Of a stretch of 64,000 nucleotides of DNA, positions 1 through 10,151 are shown in pieces. The first letter of the stretch is position 1. The number at the start of each line of letters is the position of its first letter. The stretch is taken from assembly GCA_003116995.1 (NCBI GenBank), contig BDSL01000031.1, positions 738,501 through 802,500 on the forward strand, given 5' to 3'. The notes beneath the pieces are model-generated. The model worked only from the letters and a program-made list of their open reading frames with translations, had not been told where the DNA came from and did not search any database. A program made the translations under genes and the position numbers. Origin of the DNA: Yamagishiella unicocca. Lineage: Eukaryota > Chlorophyta > Chlorophyceae > Chlamydomonadales > Volvocaceae.

Positions 1-1470
1 GAGAAGGCGGAGGAGGTGGAGGCGAAAGTGGTGCAGGCGGTGGTGGCAGAGGCCCCGGCGGAGGAGCTGGCGGCGTCCCGGCTGTGGGGCAGCTGGCGGC
101 AGGAGCTGGACGTGGCGCCGTCGCCGCCGCCGATGCAGCCGTCTGCGGAGGCGACGAGCTCGCCGCAGCCCGGCCGCTGGCGGTCGCAGCGGGACGAGGA
201 CGAGGAGGGGGAGGAGCGGAAGGACACACCGGAGCCGCCGGCCGCGGGTGGTGCCAGCCGCAGTGGAGGCGGCGGAGGAGGTGGCGAGCAGGCCGGCAGC
301 AGTCGCGGAGGCAGCGCCTCTGTGGCGGCGTCCCGGCTGGGCCGCCCCGCGGGGGGTCTGTCGAGCCGGGCTCGCCGCAGCCAGCTAGCTGACGAGGGCG
401 GCGAGCTCGCTGCTCAGGCCGACGCCGCTTTCGCTGCCGCCAGCGCAGCCGCAGCGGCAGTCACCACACGCCAGCGCAAGCAGCCGCTGCGCAGCGCCTC
501 CGCCGAGCGCGCCGCCGCCGCCGCTGCCGCCATGCGGCGGATGCGGATGGAGCTGGGCGCCCGGGACGACGACGGCCTCAGCAGCGGGGTGTACGGCACC
601 GCGGGCTTCTTCGGCGGCAGCAGCGGCGACGTCAGCAGCGACGACGAGGTGGAGGTCGGGGTGGGGGCGGGGGTGGGGGCTTCACAGGAGGAGGGCGGCA
701 GGGCGGGTAGCGCCGGAGTGGCGGCGGCGAGGATGGCGCGGGGTACTGGCGGCTTGTCGCCGGGCAGGCAGCGGGGGCGGGCGGGTCGCAGGCCGCCGCT
801 GCGGACTGCGTCACCGGAGCGTGTGGCTGCTGCCGCGGCGGCGATGAGGCAGCTGCGGGTTGAGATGGGACTGCCGCCGAACGACGGCAGCGACAGCGGC
901 GCGGCGCCGGTGGCGGCGGTGGCGGCTCCGGCGCCGGTGGTGGCGGTGGTGGCTCGCGACTGGCGCCGGGAGCTGGATGAGGCGGCGTCGGAGGAGGTGG
1001 CGGAGGAGGGGGGTGCTGGCAGCGCTGAAGGTGCCCAGGCGGTGGTGCCGGAGGTGCACGGCGGCGAGCGGGGGGGTGCTGGAGACGTCGAGGCGAGCCG
1101 CAGCGGCCGCCAGGGGCACCCGGTGCTTCCCGCCTCCCGCTCCCCCAGCAACTGGCGCGACCAGCTGGAGGGCCGCACCGCTGGCACCACCACCGGAGGC
1201 AGCAGCAGCAGCAGCGGCGGCGGCGGCTCCGTCAGACGGGGCAGTGGGGCCGGGGGGGGAGTACCGGCCGACTGGCGCGCTCGTATCGAGGAATCGGGTG
1301 CCGGTGCAAACGGTAACGCCCACGCGAACGGTAACGGCCACGCGAACGGTAACGGCAACGGCACCCACGTGCCTCTGCCCAGCGCGGCCTCGCCGGGTCG
1401 CACCAAGCTGAGCCAGGCGGAGCGGGCTGAGAGGGACGCCCGGCTGCAGGACTGGCGGGCGAGGGTCTGA
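1..1470 (+). CDS. C-terminal part of a low-complexity protein with repeated [DN]WR motifs (5' end outside window)
   Basis: The frame is open from base 1 to the TGA at 1468-1470 (489 codons), so only the 3' part of the gene is present. I do not recognise the protein. It is rich in Ala, Gly, Ser, Arg and Glu and looks largely disordered. Short motifs recur: SWRQELD, DWRRELDE, NWRDQLEG, DWRARIEE and a terminal DWRARV. An internal duplication is visible: LRSASAERAAAAAAAMRRMR (around codon 162) matches LRTASPERVAAAAAAMRQLR (around codon 267), each followed by an acidic Gly/Asp stretch. The ending on a WRxR motif suggests a helical peptide-binding or scaffold role, but that is inference. Long reading frames on the opposite strand here are GC-skew shadows. 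Confidence 0.6.
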   Translation, partial: EKAEEVEAKVVQAVVAEAPAEELAASRLWGSWRQELDVAPSPPPMQPSAEATSSPQPGRWRSQRDEDEEGEERKDTPEPPAAGGASRSGGGGGGGEQAGSSRGGSASVAASRLGRPAGGLSSRARRSQLADEGGELAAQADAAFAAASAAAAAVTTRQRKQPLRSASAERAAAAAAAMRRMRMELGARDDDGLSSGVYGTAGFFGGSSGDVSSDDEVEVGVGAGVGASQEEGGRAGSAGVAAARMARGTGGLSPGRQRGRAGRRPPLRTASPERVAAAAAAMRQLRVEMGLPPNDGSDSGAAPVAAVAAPAPVVAVVARDWRRELDEAASEEVAEEGGAGSAEGAQAVVPEVHGGERGGAGDVEASRSGRQGHPVLPASRSPSNWRDQLEGRTAGTTTGGSSSSSGGGGSVRRGSGAGGGVPADWRARIEESGAGANGNAHANGNGHANGNGNGTHVPLPSAASPGRTKLSQAERAERDARLQDWRARV

Positions 1471-3543
1471 GGGGCCCGACTCGCTGGCCTCCCTACCCGC
1501 CTGCTGCGGGGCGGGGCTGACAGGCGACAGCAGCAGGCGCAGGCGCAGTTGTTTGAAGCCTTGAGTGGACCAACCATCCATGGTAGATGATGGCCTCTGG
1601 GAAGCGGAGAGGCAGTGGCGGAGGCAGGGCTGCGGCGATGAGGGGCTGCGGGCACAGCGGAAAAGAGAGGCAGGCGGGCAACCTGGGCGCGGGTGCTGCG
1701 ATGGGACATGTTGAGTACGGAGTCAGTTTTCCCAGGCCGAATTCCTAGGTAGATTGGTAGGTGTTTAGGTTACGTGATATGTCCTATATAGGCGAGGGGA
1801 ATTCCCTTGTGGAGGAGGGCAGGAAGCGGCAGGGGGTCCAGGCCTCGGGGCCCCTCTGCGACAGCGGCGTCAAGCCCTCCGCGCTGATGTGGCGCGCAGC
1901 CGTGATGGTGGGCCGGGAGGGAGGGTGCTGGCTGGCCAGGGAGGGGCTCGCCTGCGTCAGGCGGAGGGTGGTGAGTACATTGTTGTCGGAGGAAGATTTG
2001 CCCAGCAGATGCTGGCGTGGGGGCCTAAGCACGTGATCGAAGTGGTCGCACCGGTACGACGGTGGTTGAGTGTTGCATAGCTGGTCGTTAGCACAGGTGG
2101 GAGATGATGGGGTCCATCGCATCGCGTGTTCTCATCGGGACGAGGTCGTCGTAGATGGAGCCCGTCGGAAGGAGCAGAGGGAGTACCGACTAGGGCGCTG
2201 CGGGGTCCCGGCACAGCAGCATCACACGCGCCGCCGCCAGGCTGGTCAATTTTGGCATTTGGAGGAGAACACGCGGGGCAGGAGCGATGGAGGCCGGAAG
2301 TGCCCGGTCCGCCCTGCGCTGTCTACCCTGCCCCTCCGCCGCCGCAACGTTTTTGTCTTCGGAGCGGCTTCACGGCCACGACTGACTCCGCCGCGTGTAG
2401 TGGCGGCAGCCGATGCCGTGATTGCATGTTGGTAGTCGCCTGCAGCACCAGCATTTTTCGCAACCAGGTGCGGGACGGGGTTTGGCGGCACCGCTGGGCC
2501 ACCATTCGCACATGCACATATTTACGTCATCGTACGCGCATGGATGGGTGGTTGGAGCCGTGTCTTGTGTCGAGCGAGCGAGGAGGGTTTGTGAGGAAAG
2601 CCCCTGGAGTAGGAAGCTGATTAGGAAGCCGTTTGGCGAGCGAGGAGGCGAGGGGGAGTCCGCACCAGGGGAGGCAGGCGCTGAGGCGTGGGCAGTCCGG
2701 AAGGCAGTCAGACACGTTGATGTGAAATGGTGAGCATCTATGTAGATATGTATCCCATAACTCATGCCTCGTCCAACCTTTCGGTTGGAATCCGTCATCT
2801 TCCGGTTGCCCGCAGCGCGGCGCAGACGAGAGCCCCGTCAGCTTGCCAGCCACTTGCTGGAAAGCGTTTTGTAGGCCTGGCCCGTTATACGTCAAGGAAT
2901 TCTGCAGCCGCGCTATTTCGCCTTTTTAGCCGTCGCAGCCTCATGGACCTCACAGCTGGGTATGGACCCAACGGATCGAGTTGCGTGGAATCGCCGTACC
3001 GTAGCACTTCGTTTCCGCTTATGCTTCCGTTTCGGCGGATTCCGCACAATTTATGAATGAAGAATACTCCTTTGCCTGAAAACGTGGCAGTAAGTTATGG
3101 GACCTACCTCCGCATTGTCGTACGTCAAAAGATTCTTTCTTGCGCATCTGCGCTGACTGCGGATGCCGGTTTCAATGCGTAGACATTGAACAGTAGGCGG
3201 AGTTCCAAACAGCAGGGAGCTGACCTGACAAATACAGTAACGTTCTGTCAGGTGACAAACCTGTCTGCCAAGTGCTCCCACAAGGCAGGCGCATGCGACC
3301 CCTGCAATTGAGCCACAATTATATTATAGTGGTTTTAATACACGCTTTATTTGTCAAACTCCGACTCTATCCAGTTAGCCCTACTTTTGCCCTGGCATCG
3401 CTTCACCGTCATCACATTTTAGAACACGTCCTTACTTAAGCAGTGAGCTAAGCCTGCGTGGCGCGACAGCATAGTCAGGCATGGAGCGCGGCGTGTAAGG
3501 ACTTCGGCCGCACGCTCTTGCGAGCCACCGGGAAGGAAAGGAA
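1471..3543. other. 3' flank of the first gene and 5' flank of the bZIP gene; no gene seen
   Basis: GC content falls across this stretch, especially 2900-3430. I found no exon with a good splice context or a recognisable protein. It presumably holds the 3' UTR of the gene ending at 1470 and the promoter and 5' UTR of the bZIP gene starting at 3544. Confidence 0.5.
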
Positions 3544-6500
3544 ATGCAGCCTGGCGTTAATGGAATCCAATCAATCGGCATCGATGCTAGCGCGTCCTTT
3601 GGCGGAACGCTACCGCAGAGCGGCGAGTTGGCTGTGCCATCGTTCTTCAAACCTTCATTTTCAGGTGCCTTAAGTCGGTGCGGAACCATGTCTCGCATCT
3701 AGCCTTCGAACCCCTCCCACAACAAACTACCTTCCCCATCCCTGCTTCCTCTTACCTGCGCCGCTCGCGAGCCCCTTCTTTCCCCTTATCGCTGTCACCA
3801 ACCTTGTTTGACGCCCTCACCATCCGCACCACCATCGTGCGCGCCCTCGCCACGTCACCACGTCCGTTCGCCTTCCATCCTCCCTCCCCTCACCAGAATT
3901 CATCGAGGCGGCCCTGGGTGCTGCTGCCAGCAGCCGCGAGGGCTCCCCCGGGCCCCAGGACCCCCAACACTCGCAGCACCAGCAGCAGCTAGCTGGGCCG
4001 TCAGTACGGCACCTGGGGCCTGGCCCCGCCGACCACTTCAGCTTCGACTGCGCTTCCTTTGACTCGGCGGGGGGCACTGGGTTGGGACCGGGGATGGTGG
4101 CAGGGGGGGTCGGCGGCTTGAGCGGGGTGGAGGCGTTGCTCCCGTTGGGGCCCCCCTTCGCAGTGGGGCCGCCCCCCGCAGACGGGGGTGCGCGGCAGCT
4201 GAATGGCGGAATCCCCCTCGCCTCCACCCCCGCCCCCGGGGAGGGGAGGGGCCCCCTGCCGCCACCGCTGCAGGCGCAGGTCATGCAGGCACCGTTGCAC
4301 CAGCTTCGGAGCCTCCAGCAGCAGGAGCAGCAGCAGCAGCAGTCGGGGCTGAGGCTGCTGCAGCTACACCAGCAACTGCAGCAGCAGCAGCAGCAACTGC
4401 AGCAGCAGCAACTGCAGCAGCATGAACTGCGGCAGCAGCAGCAAATGCAGCAGCAGCAGCTCCCTCAGCCGCTGCCTGGCGGCACTGCTTTGCCACTTTC
4501 TCCCCAACTGTCCGGGACAGCCAGTGGCGCAGGTGCGGGCGGCCAGCAGCAGCAGCAGCAGCAGCAGCAACATATCCAAGGTGTTTGGGGCCACCAGCAG
4601 CAGCCCCTCCCGCACCACCAGCAGCAGGAGGGCCACCAGCAGACGAGAGGCAGTCCATTCTTCGCACAGGCGGCCTCTCCGGGCAGCAGTCCGCTCCTCC
4701 CCCTCCCTGGATCCCCGGCTGCCTACCCCCCGGGCCCCAGTGTCCTGGGGCCGGGGGGCTGTCCGGGTCCTCCCGGCCGCAGCGAGCCGCAGTCCCCTGC
4801 GCTGCAGCCGGCCCTCCAGCTGCACCCCTCCAGCCCCCGACCTGGCAAGTCCAAGCGCGTCAGCTACAGTGAGTCCAGCGGGGGGGCGGCGGACAGTGAG
4901 GCACGCGCTCCGGGTGGTGCCAACAGAGTGGAGGGCACTGGCTGCTGGGGGACCGTATGTTGTACGTGTATGTGGTTGTGTACGTGTACGTGTACGTGTA
5001 CGTGTACGTGTACGTGTACGTGTACGTGTACGTGTACGTGTACGTGTACGTGTACGTGTACGTGTACGTGTACGTGTACGTGTACGTGTACGTGTACGTG
5101 TACGTGTACGTGTACGTGTACGTGTACGTGTACGTGTACGTGTACGTGTACGTGTACGTGTACGTGTACGTGTACGTGTACGTGTACGTGTACGTGTACG
5201 TGTACGTGTACGTGTACGTGTACGTGTACGTGTACGTGTACGTGTACGTGTACGTGTACGTGTACGTGTACGTGTACGTGTACGTGTACATGTACGTGTA
5301 CGTGTACGTGTACGTGTACGTGTACGTGTACGCGTACCTGTACGTGTACCTGTACGTGTACGTGTACGTGTACGTGTACGTGTACGTGTACGTGTACGTG
5401 TACGTGTACGTGTACGTGTACGTGTACGTGTACGTGTACGTGTACGTGTACGCGTACCTGTACGTGTACGTGTACGTGTACGTGTACGTGTACGTGTACG
5501 TGTACGTATACGTGTACGTATACGTGTACGTGTACGTGTACGTGTATGTGAGGCGAGCCCAGGGAAAGGGGAGGGAATGCTGTTTGCCCCTGTACCCAGC
5601 CTCGAGGTTCCTTCCTCGCTACTGGGCCCCAGCCCTGCCTCGCTTACATCGCACCGCTGCCGCCGCATCACCTACTCCCCCGCGTCTCAGTCCCCGTCCC
5701 CCGCCCCACCTCACCTCACCTCACCTCACCCACCTGCACCCACGGTAACCCCCCTCCCTCCGCCTTACGACCTTCGGCTTTAGTATCCGCTTTAGTATCC
5801 CCAACCCAATTCTCCAGCATGCATCTCAAAACGTCTGTCCTAAACGGTTTTTCTGGCACCCACGGGTCTTCCTCGAAACCCTCCCTCCGCAGCCTCCGGC
5901 TACTCGGACTATTCCGGGACCCCAACCCCCACAGCCTCCATGTCCCCCCGGTGCGGCCCCAGCCCCTCCAGCAGCCTGATGGTGGGTCAGCTGTTCATTG
6001 CGGACTCGGCCCGGGTGGCGGTGGCCACAGCGGCAGCAGCTGCCAGCGCGGCGTTGCAGCAGCAGCAACAACAACAACACCAGCAACTCCAGCAACTCCA
6101 GCAGCATTATCACCACCAGCAACACCAGCAGCAGCAGATGCGGCTGGGCGGCGGTGGTCTCCCGGGGGGGCTGGTGGGGGGCCAGCTGGCGGGAATGACG
6201 ACGATGGGCTGGCTCCCGCCGGGGCCGGGGCCGGGAGTGCCGGGGGCCGCCAGCTACGGGTTCGGGTCCGCAAATGATGTGAGTGTGAGGGGGGTGGCGG
6301 GGGTAAAGGGGCGAGGTTTTGAGGGGCGGGGTTTTGAGGGGTGAGGTTTGGGGTGTTCGGGTTGGCTGGGTCGGCGGGGTGGGCGGACGCAGGTTTCTGT
6401 CTGGAAGGCCATCAGGGGTGCTGAGGGGATCCGGCCCTCCCTCCACTCCTCCCTCCCTCCTCTTCCTCCCTCCCTCCCTCCTCTCCCTCCCTCCCTCCCT

Positions 6501-7834
6501 ACCTCCCGCCCGCCCGGGTCAGTTCTACTCCGGCCTGATGGGCGAGGGCGGTGGCGGCAGCAACAGCGACGGGGAACGGGGCCGCCAGCCTCAGCACCTC
6601 AACACGCGCGACAAGAACCGGGAGGCGCAGCGGAGATACCGGGAGCGGCAGCGAGTGCGTTGGGGGGGGAGGGGCGGGTGGGAGGGGCTAGATGGTAGAG
6701 GGGCGGGTGGGAGGGTAGAGGGGCGGGGGGCGGGGGGCTCAGCCAGGGGAAGTTGCCCCAGGGCCGTGAGAGAGGCGGTACCCAGGGGAAGAGGGCGGCC
6801 AACGATGGATGGGTGTTGGTTAGCAAGGGGCTGGAGTTGTCTGGTGGAGGTAACATGGTCCCGGTCCGGGTCCGGGACCAGGCGGGAGGGGCCCCCTGCA
6901 GGTCGCAGCTGGTGCCGGGACTTCAGCCATTGATTTTTCCGGATGGCTCAGGCTCTTCTCCCATGCCGAGCCACCTGCAGCCGCGCTACCTTCCCTTGCC
7001 GCCGCCCTGCCTCCTGCCCTTCGTCGTGTCCAACGGTCCCCGGCCCCGCCCCTCCCCGCCCCCCGCTTCCCTCCCCGCTTCCCCCCTGGCCCCCCGCCCC
7101 TCCCCGCCCCCCCCCCTCCCCGCCCCCCGCCCCTCCCCGCTTCCCCCCCGGCCCCAGGGCGCCCTGGCCACCCTGCACGCCCGCTCCGAGGACCAGGCCC
7201 GGGCGATCGAGGGACTGACCCGGGAGAAGCGCATGGTGGAGCAACACAACAAGGTGAGGCGTGGGAGGGACCGGACCTGACCTGACCTGACCCGACTTGA
7301 CCCGACTCGACTCGACCCGACCTGACTCGACCCGACTTGACCCAGATGCTTTTGGAGCGAGTTTGGAAGCTCGAGGCGCAGCTGGAGGAGGTGCAACAGC
7401 AACAGCAGCAGCACCTGCAGCGCCTGCAGCTGCTGCAGCAGCAGCAGCAGCAGCAACGGGGGGGCGGGGGTGCAGTGAAGGCGTCGAGGCAGGGAGGCGG
7501 AGATGACGTAGACGAGTGTACGGCAAGCGGCGCGGGAGACGGAGCTGGAGGGGACTATCCGCAACATGAGGGCACCTGGGGCCCCGGCAGGGAGGCTGGC
7601 GGCGGCGGCGGTGACGGCGGCGGCGGCAGGATGTACGGCGGGGCTGACCTGGAGATGTGCGAGGCTGACCGGCTCACCGCCGACTCTGTTACCAGTCGCG
7701 GGGGAGGGGGAGGGGGTGGCACTGGCGTGAGGGAGGGGGAGGGGGAGGCGGGTGACAGCCGGGGCGGGAGGGGCGGCGGGGGCTCCACTGCCTCGGCGGG
7801 TCGGGGGGCGGACAGCACATACACAGGGGGGTAG
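3544..7834 (+). CDS. bZIP transcription factor
   Basis: Proposed exons: 3544-3664, 3897-4868, 5893-6278, 6523-6654, 7158-7253, 7346-7834; all junctions keep phase and give 731 aa. The first exon starts MQPGVNGIQSIG and its final G completes the GAA codon of exon 2; its donor (GTGCCT) is the weakest site. Residues 519-537 are a bZIP basic region (KNREAQRRYRERQR; Asn525-x7-Arg533). A coiled coil with Leu, Met and Val at heptad positions follows to about residue 586, split over exons 4-6. The rest is Gln-, Pro- and Gly-rich and resembles transactivation sequence. The protein should bind ACGT-core DNA as a dimer in the nucleus. Intron 2 (4869-5892) holds a giant TACGTG array and a dispersed intron-end module. 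No specific orthologue is recognised. Confidence 0.85.
4976..5549 (+). repeat. Hexanucleotide satellite (TACGTG)n, about 95 units, in bZIP intron 2
   Basis: A nearly pure array of the 6-bp unit TACGTG with a few substitutions (ATG near 5288; CGCGTACCTG near 5331 and 5451; GTATACG near 5507-5521). The CGCGTACCTG variants recur about 120 bp apart, suggesting expansion by copying blocks. Every unit contains ACGTG, the core of ABRE and G-box-like bZIP sites. Long (CT)n, (RV)n and (YV)n ORFs predicted here are artefacts of the repeat. Confidence 0.97.
5803..5880 (+). repeat. Intron-end module family A, sense, at 3' end of bZIP intron 2
   Basis: Contains CAGCATGCATCTCAAAACGT, then CTGTCC, AAACGG and ACGGGTCTTCCTCGAAACCC, ending 12 bp before the acceptor at 5892. 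The same string recurs in introns of several unrelated genes in this window. Confidence 0.85.
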
Positions 7835-10092
7835 GGCTGTGGAGGGCTGTGGTGGTCTGTGGCGGTGCTGGGAGCTGGTTGGTGGCTTGGGGCACGTCTT
7901 GTGGGCGGCTTTTGGGCCGGAGCGGCCGGGGGGTGGTGCCCGGGTGCTTGGATTCACTCGTGGGTTCCGTCAGTCCTTCTCCACCTATCGAACTTAATTT
8001 GTATGTACTGTCGCTTGTTCAGTGTAGGGTGGATTGGCTGCCACGGGTTGGTGATGTTGGAAGGGAGGGGGGACGAGCGCCGTCTGCGCGGTAGGCTGAC
8101 GTGGCATGAAGCCTCACCCGCGGCCCCCCCCTGGAGCCACCATCACACACTCCCCATTTATTTTTCCCCTCCTCCGCCCGCAGCGGCGGCGGCAGGGCAC
8201 AGCCGGCATTGCCCAAGTAAGCACAGCGCGGCGTGGAATCGAGCACGGCGCGCGAATGCCATCCCGCAAAACCCCTATCTACCGCCCCCGCCCCACGCAA
8301 TGCGGGTGGCGGGCGGTTACTAGCAACGGGACCAGGGCGGGGAGATGTGTTCTAAGCCCCGCCTGAGTGATGACAGCCTATGTCTCCAACCAGCGGTTGG
8401 GTGCGGGCCTGGTACGGTAGACGTATGACCACGTGTTAGCAACTTACCGTATAACCGCGTGTTAGCAACTAATAACCACCTTATGTATCATGGCGTGGCA
8501 CGACATGTTGCGAGCAAGGACTGGCGTGAACTCTCCTGACGTTGCAGTTGCATGTACGGCATTCCGGACCGCCGGCTGCGGCCGCAAAATCGTGCGGTCG
8601 CATTTGTTGAGCGTCATGCTGCCGTGACAGCTGGGGCTGGAGGCCTTTCCCGCTTTGCGTTCGTGGCTTGACAGGAAACGCAGCGTACGTTTGAGTGGCC
8701 AAAGCGAGTAGGGGACGCGTGTGTATAATATCATTAGTTTTGTGACCTCGCCAGCTTCAAGTCGTTTCCGTGTTATCACTCACAGTATTTGATCCTTGGG
8801 CAGCTGCTTGATTTACTGCACACTGTTTGCGCGATGTATTTGGACGTGAGCTGTAGCGCTGTAGCGCACGTGATGGACCTTACTACCCTCATGCGGTGGC
8901 GCGAGGGCGGATGAAGGAGGACCGCCACTTGGGCGTGACGGTGGTGGTGGCATGGTAGTGGTGGCGGTGATGGGGCGTGGCGATGCGGTATTTTCCCGAC
9001 CTGCTCCGGAAATTGGTTTCTAAGCGGACGTAGGGCCCTCGGACGCGGGGTTGGCGCGCAGCTTAGTTAAAAGGTGAAACGGCCCGCGGGCTTCTCTCGT
9101 GTGCCGTTTCGTTGGTAGGGCATTAACTGCTTTCGTTATCAGGAAATCACTTCCGCGACCGGTTTTGGCGGGACCGTGCTTCGCGTGTGACCAAAGTCCG
9201 GGTTGCAAGTTCCTTTGGGAATTCGTTGTTCCCCCCTCCGCCCCTCCCTTCCTGGTCTAGGGTCCTGTTTGTTGTCTTGTTTCTTGTTAGTTGTCTTGTT
9301 TTTGTCCACATGAGCCGGTTGGGCGCCGGAAGGTTCAGGGCCCCTCCCATGAGCCTTCAGCAATGTCGCCGCCGGGAGAGTTCGTCCGGGAATGCGGTAG
9401 CGAGTCCACGATCTCTCTGGAGCTTACTTGACGGTGAAAGGACGGTGAGGTGCGGCACCCAACCAGCGGCCGAAACCAAACACGGACTGTTTTAAACATT
9501 TGTCCGTCAGTCCGTCATGACGGCGCCCTTTTGCGGGGGGGGGTCGCCGACAAGGGTGGACCGAAGTGCCTCACGGTGCTACCTAGGATTGGATGTGGGC
9601 AGGTAACAGATCCTCCCTGGAGGTTTGATTTGTTGTGGTGTGGAGGCCAGTGTCCCAGGCGCGCTCTGGCGCCATGGTCTCTGTCTCGGAGTGAAACGTA
9701 TGGCGCGAGGAATGCACCTGACGGGGTTGTCCGATTACGGTAGTCCGCCTGCCCAGCCATCCGTACCATGCCAATAAACTTGCAGTGTTGCATAGCACAT
9801 GGTCGCACATATTATATTCCACGAGATGCGATAGAAGGTCAATTGTAAAGGTATATATGCAAAATAGATTATACGTGCTGTCGGCATCCTCTTTTCTGGG
9901 TGCGTCGATTCAGCTCGAACGCAGTCTGTGCACAGCAGTCGCACCACAGTCCGCAATCCTCTAATTGCTGCGTCTACAGGATACAATTGCCTCCAAATCT
10001 GCCTTTCCGCCGCCGACGATTAGCCAGCTCACCCAAGCAGGCCGACGTCTTCGCGCTGGCTAGAAAGTGAAACCCTTTGAGAGAGCGGAGGA
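7835..10092. other. Intergenic region; no gene seen
   Basis: This holds the 3' flank of the bZIP gene and the upstream region of OEP21. I see only a short direct duplication around 8431-8472 (the CGTGTTAGCAACT phrase twice) and simple G/T-rich stretches near 8930-8980. No supported coding exon was found on either strand. Confidence 0.5.
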
Positions 10093-10100
10093 TATAAAAT
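10093..10100 (+). promoter_or_regulatory. TATA box of OEP21
   Basis: TATAAAAT lies 52 bp before the proposed ATG at 10152. That would place the start of transcription near 10120-10130 with a very short 5' UTR. Confidence 0.55.
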
Positions 10101-10151
10101 CGCGGGTGCACAGCTGCTGACACGGGCGTCAGGGAGCGACAGGGAGCACGG

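Noticed and set aside
4364..5783. ORFs of poly Cys-Thr, Arg-Thr, Arg-Val and Tyr-Val
   Set aside because: Translations of the hexamer satellite in bZIP intron 2, joined to shadow frames of bZIP exon 2.
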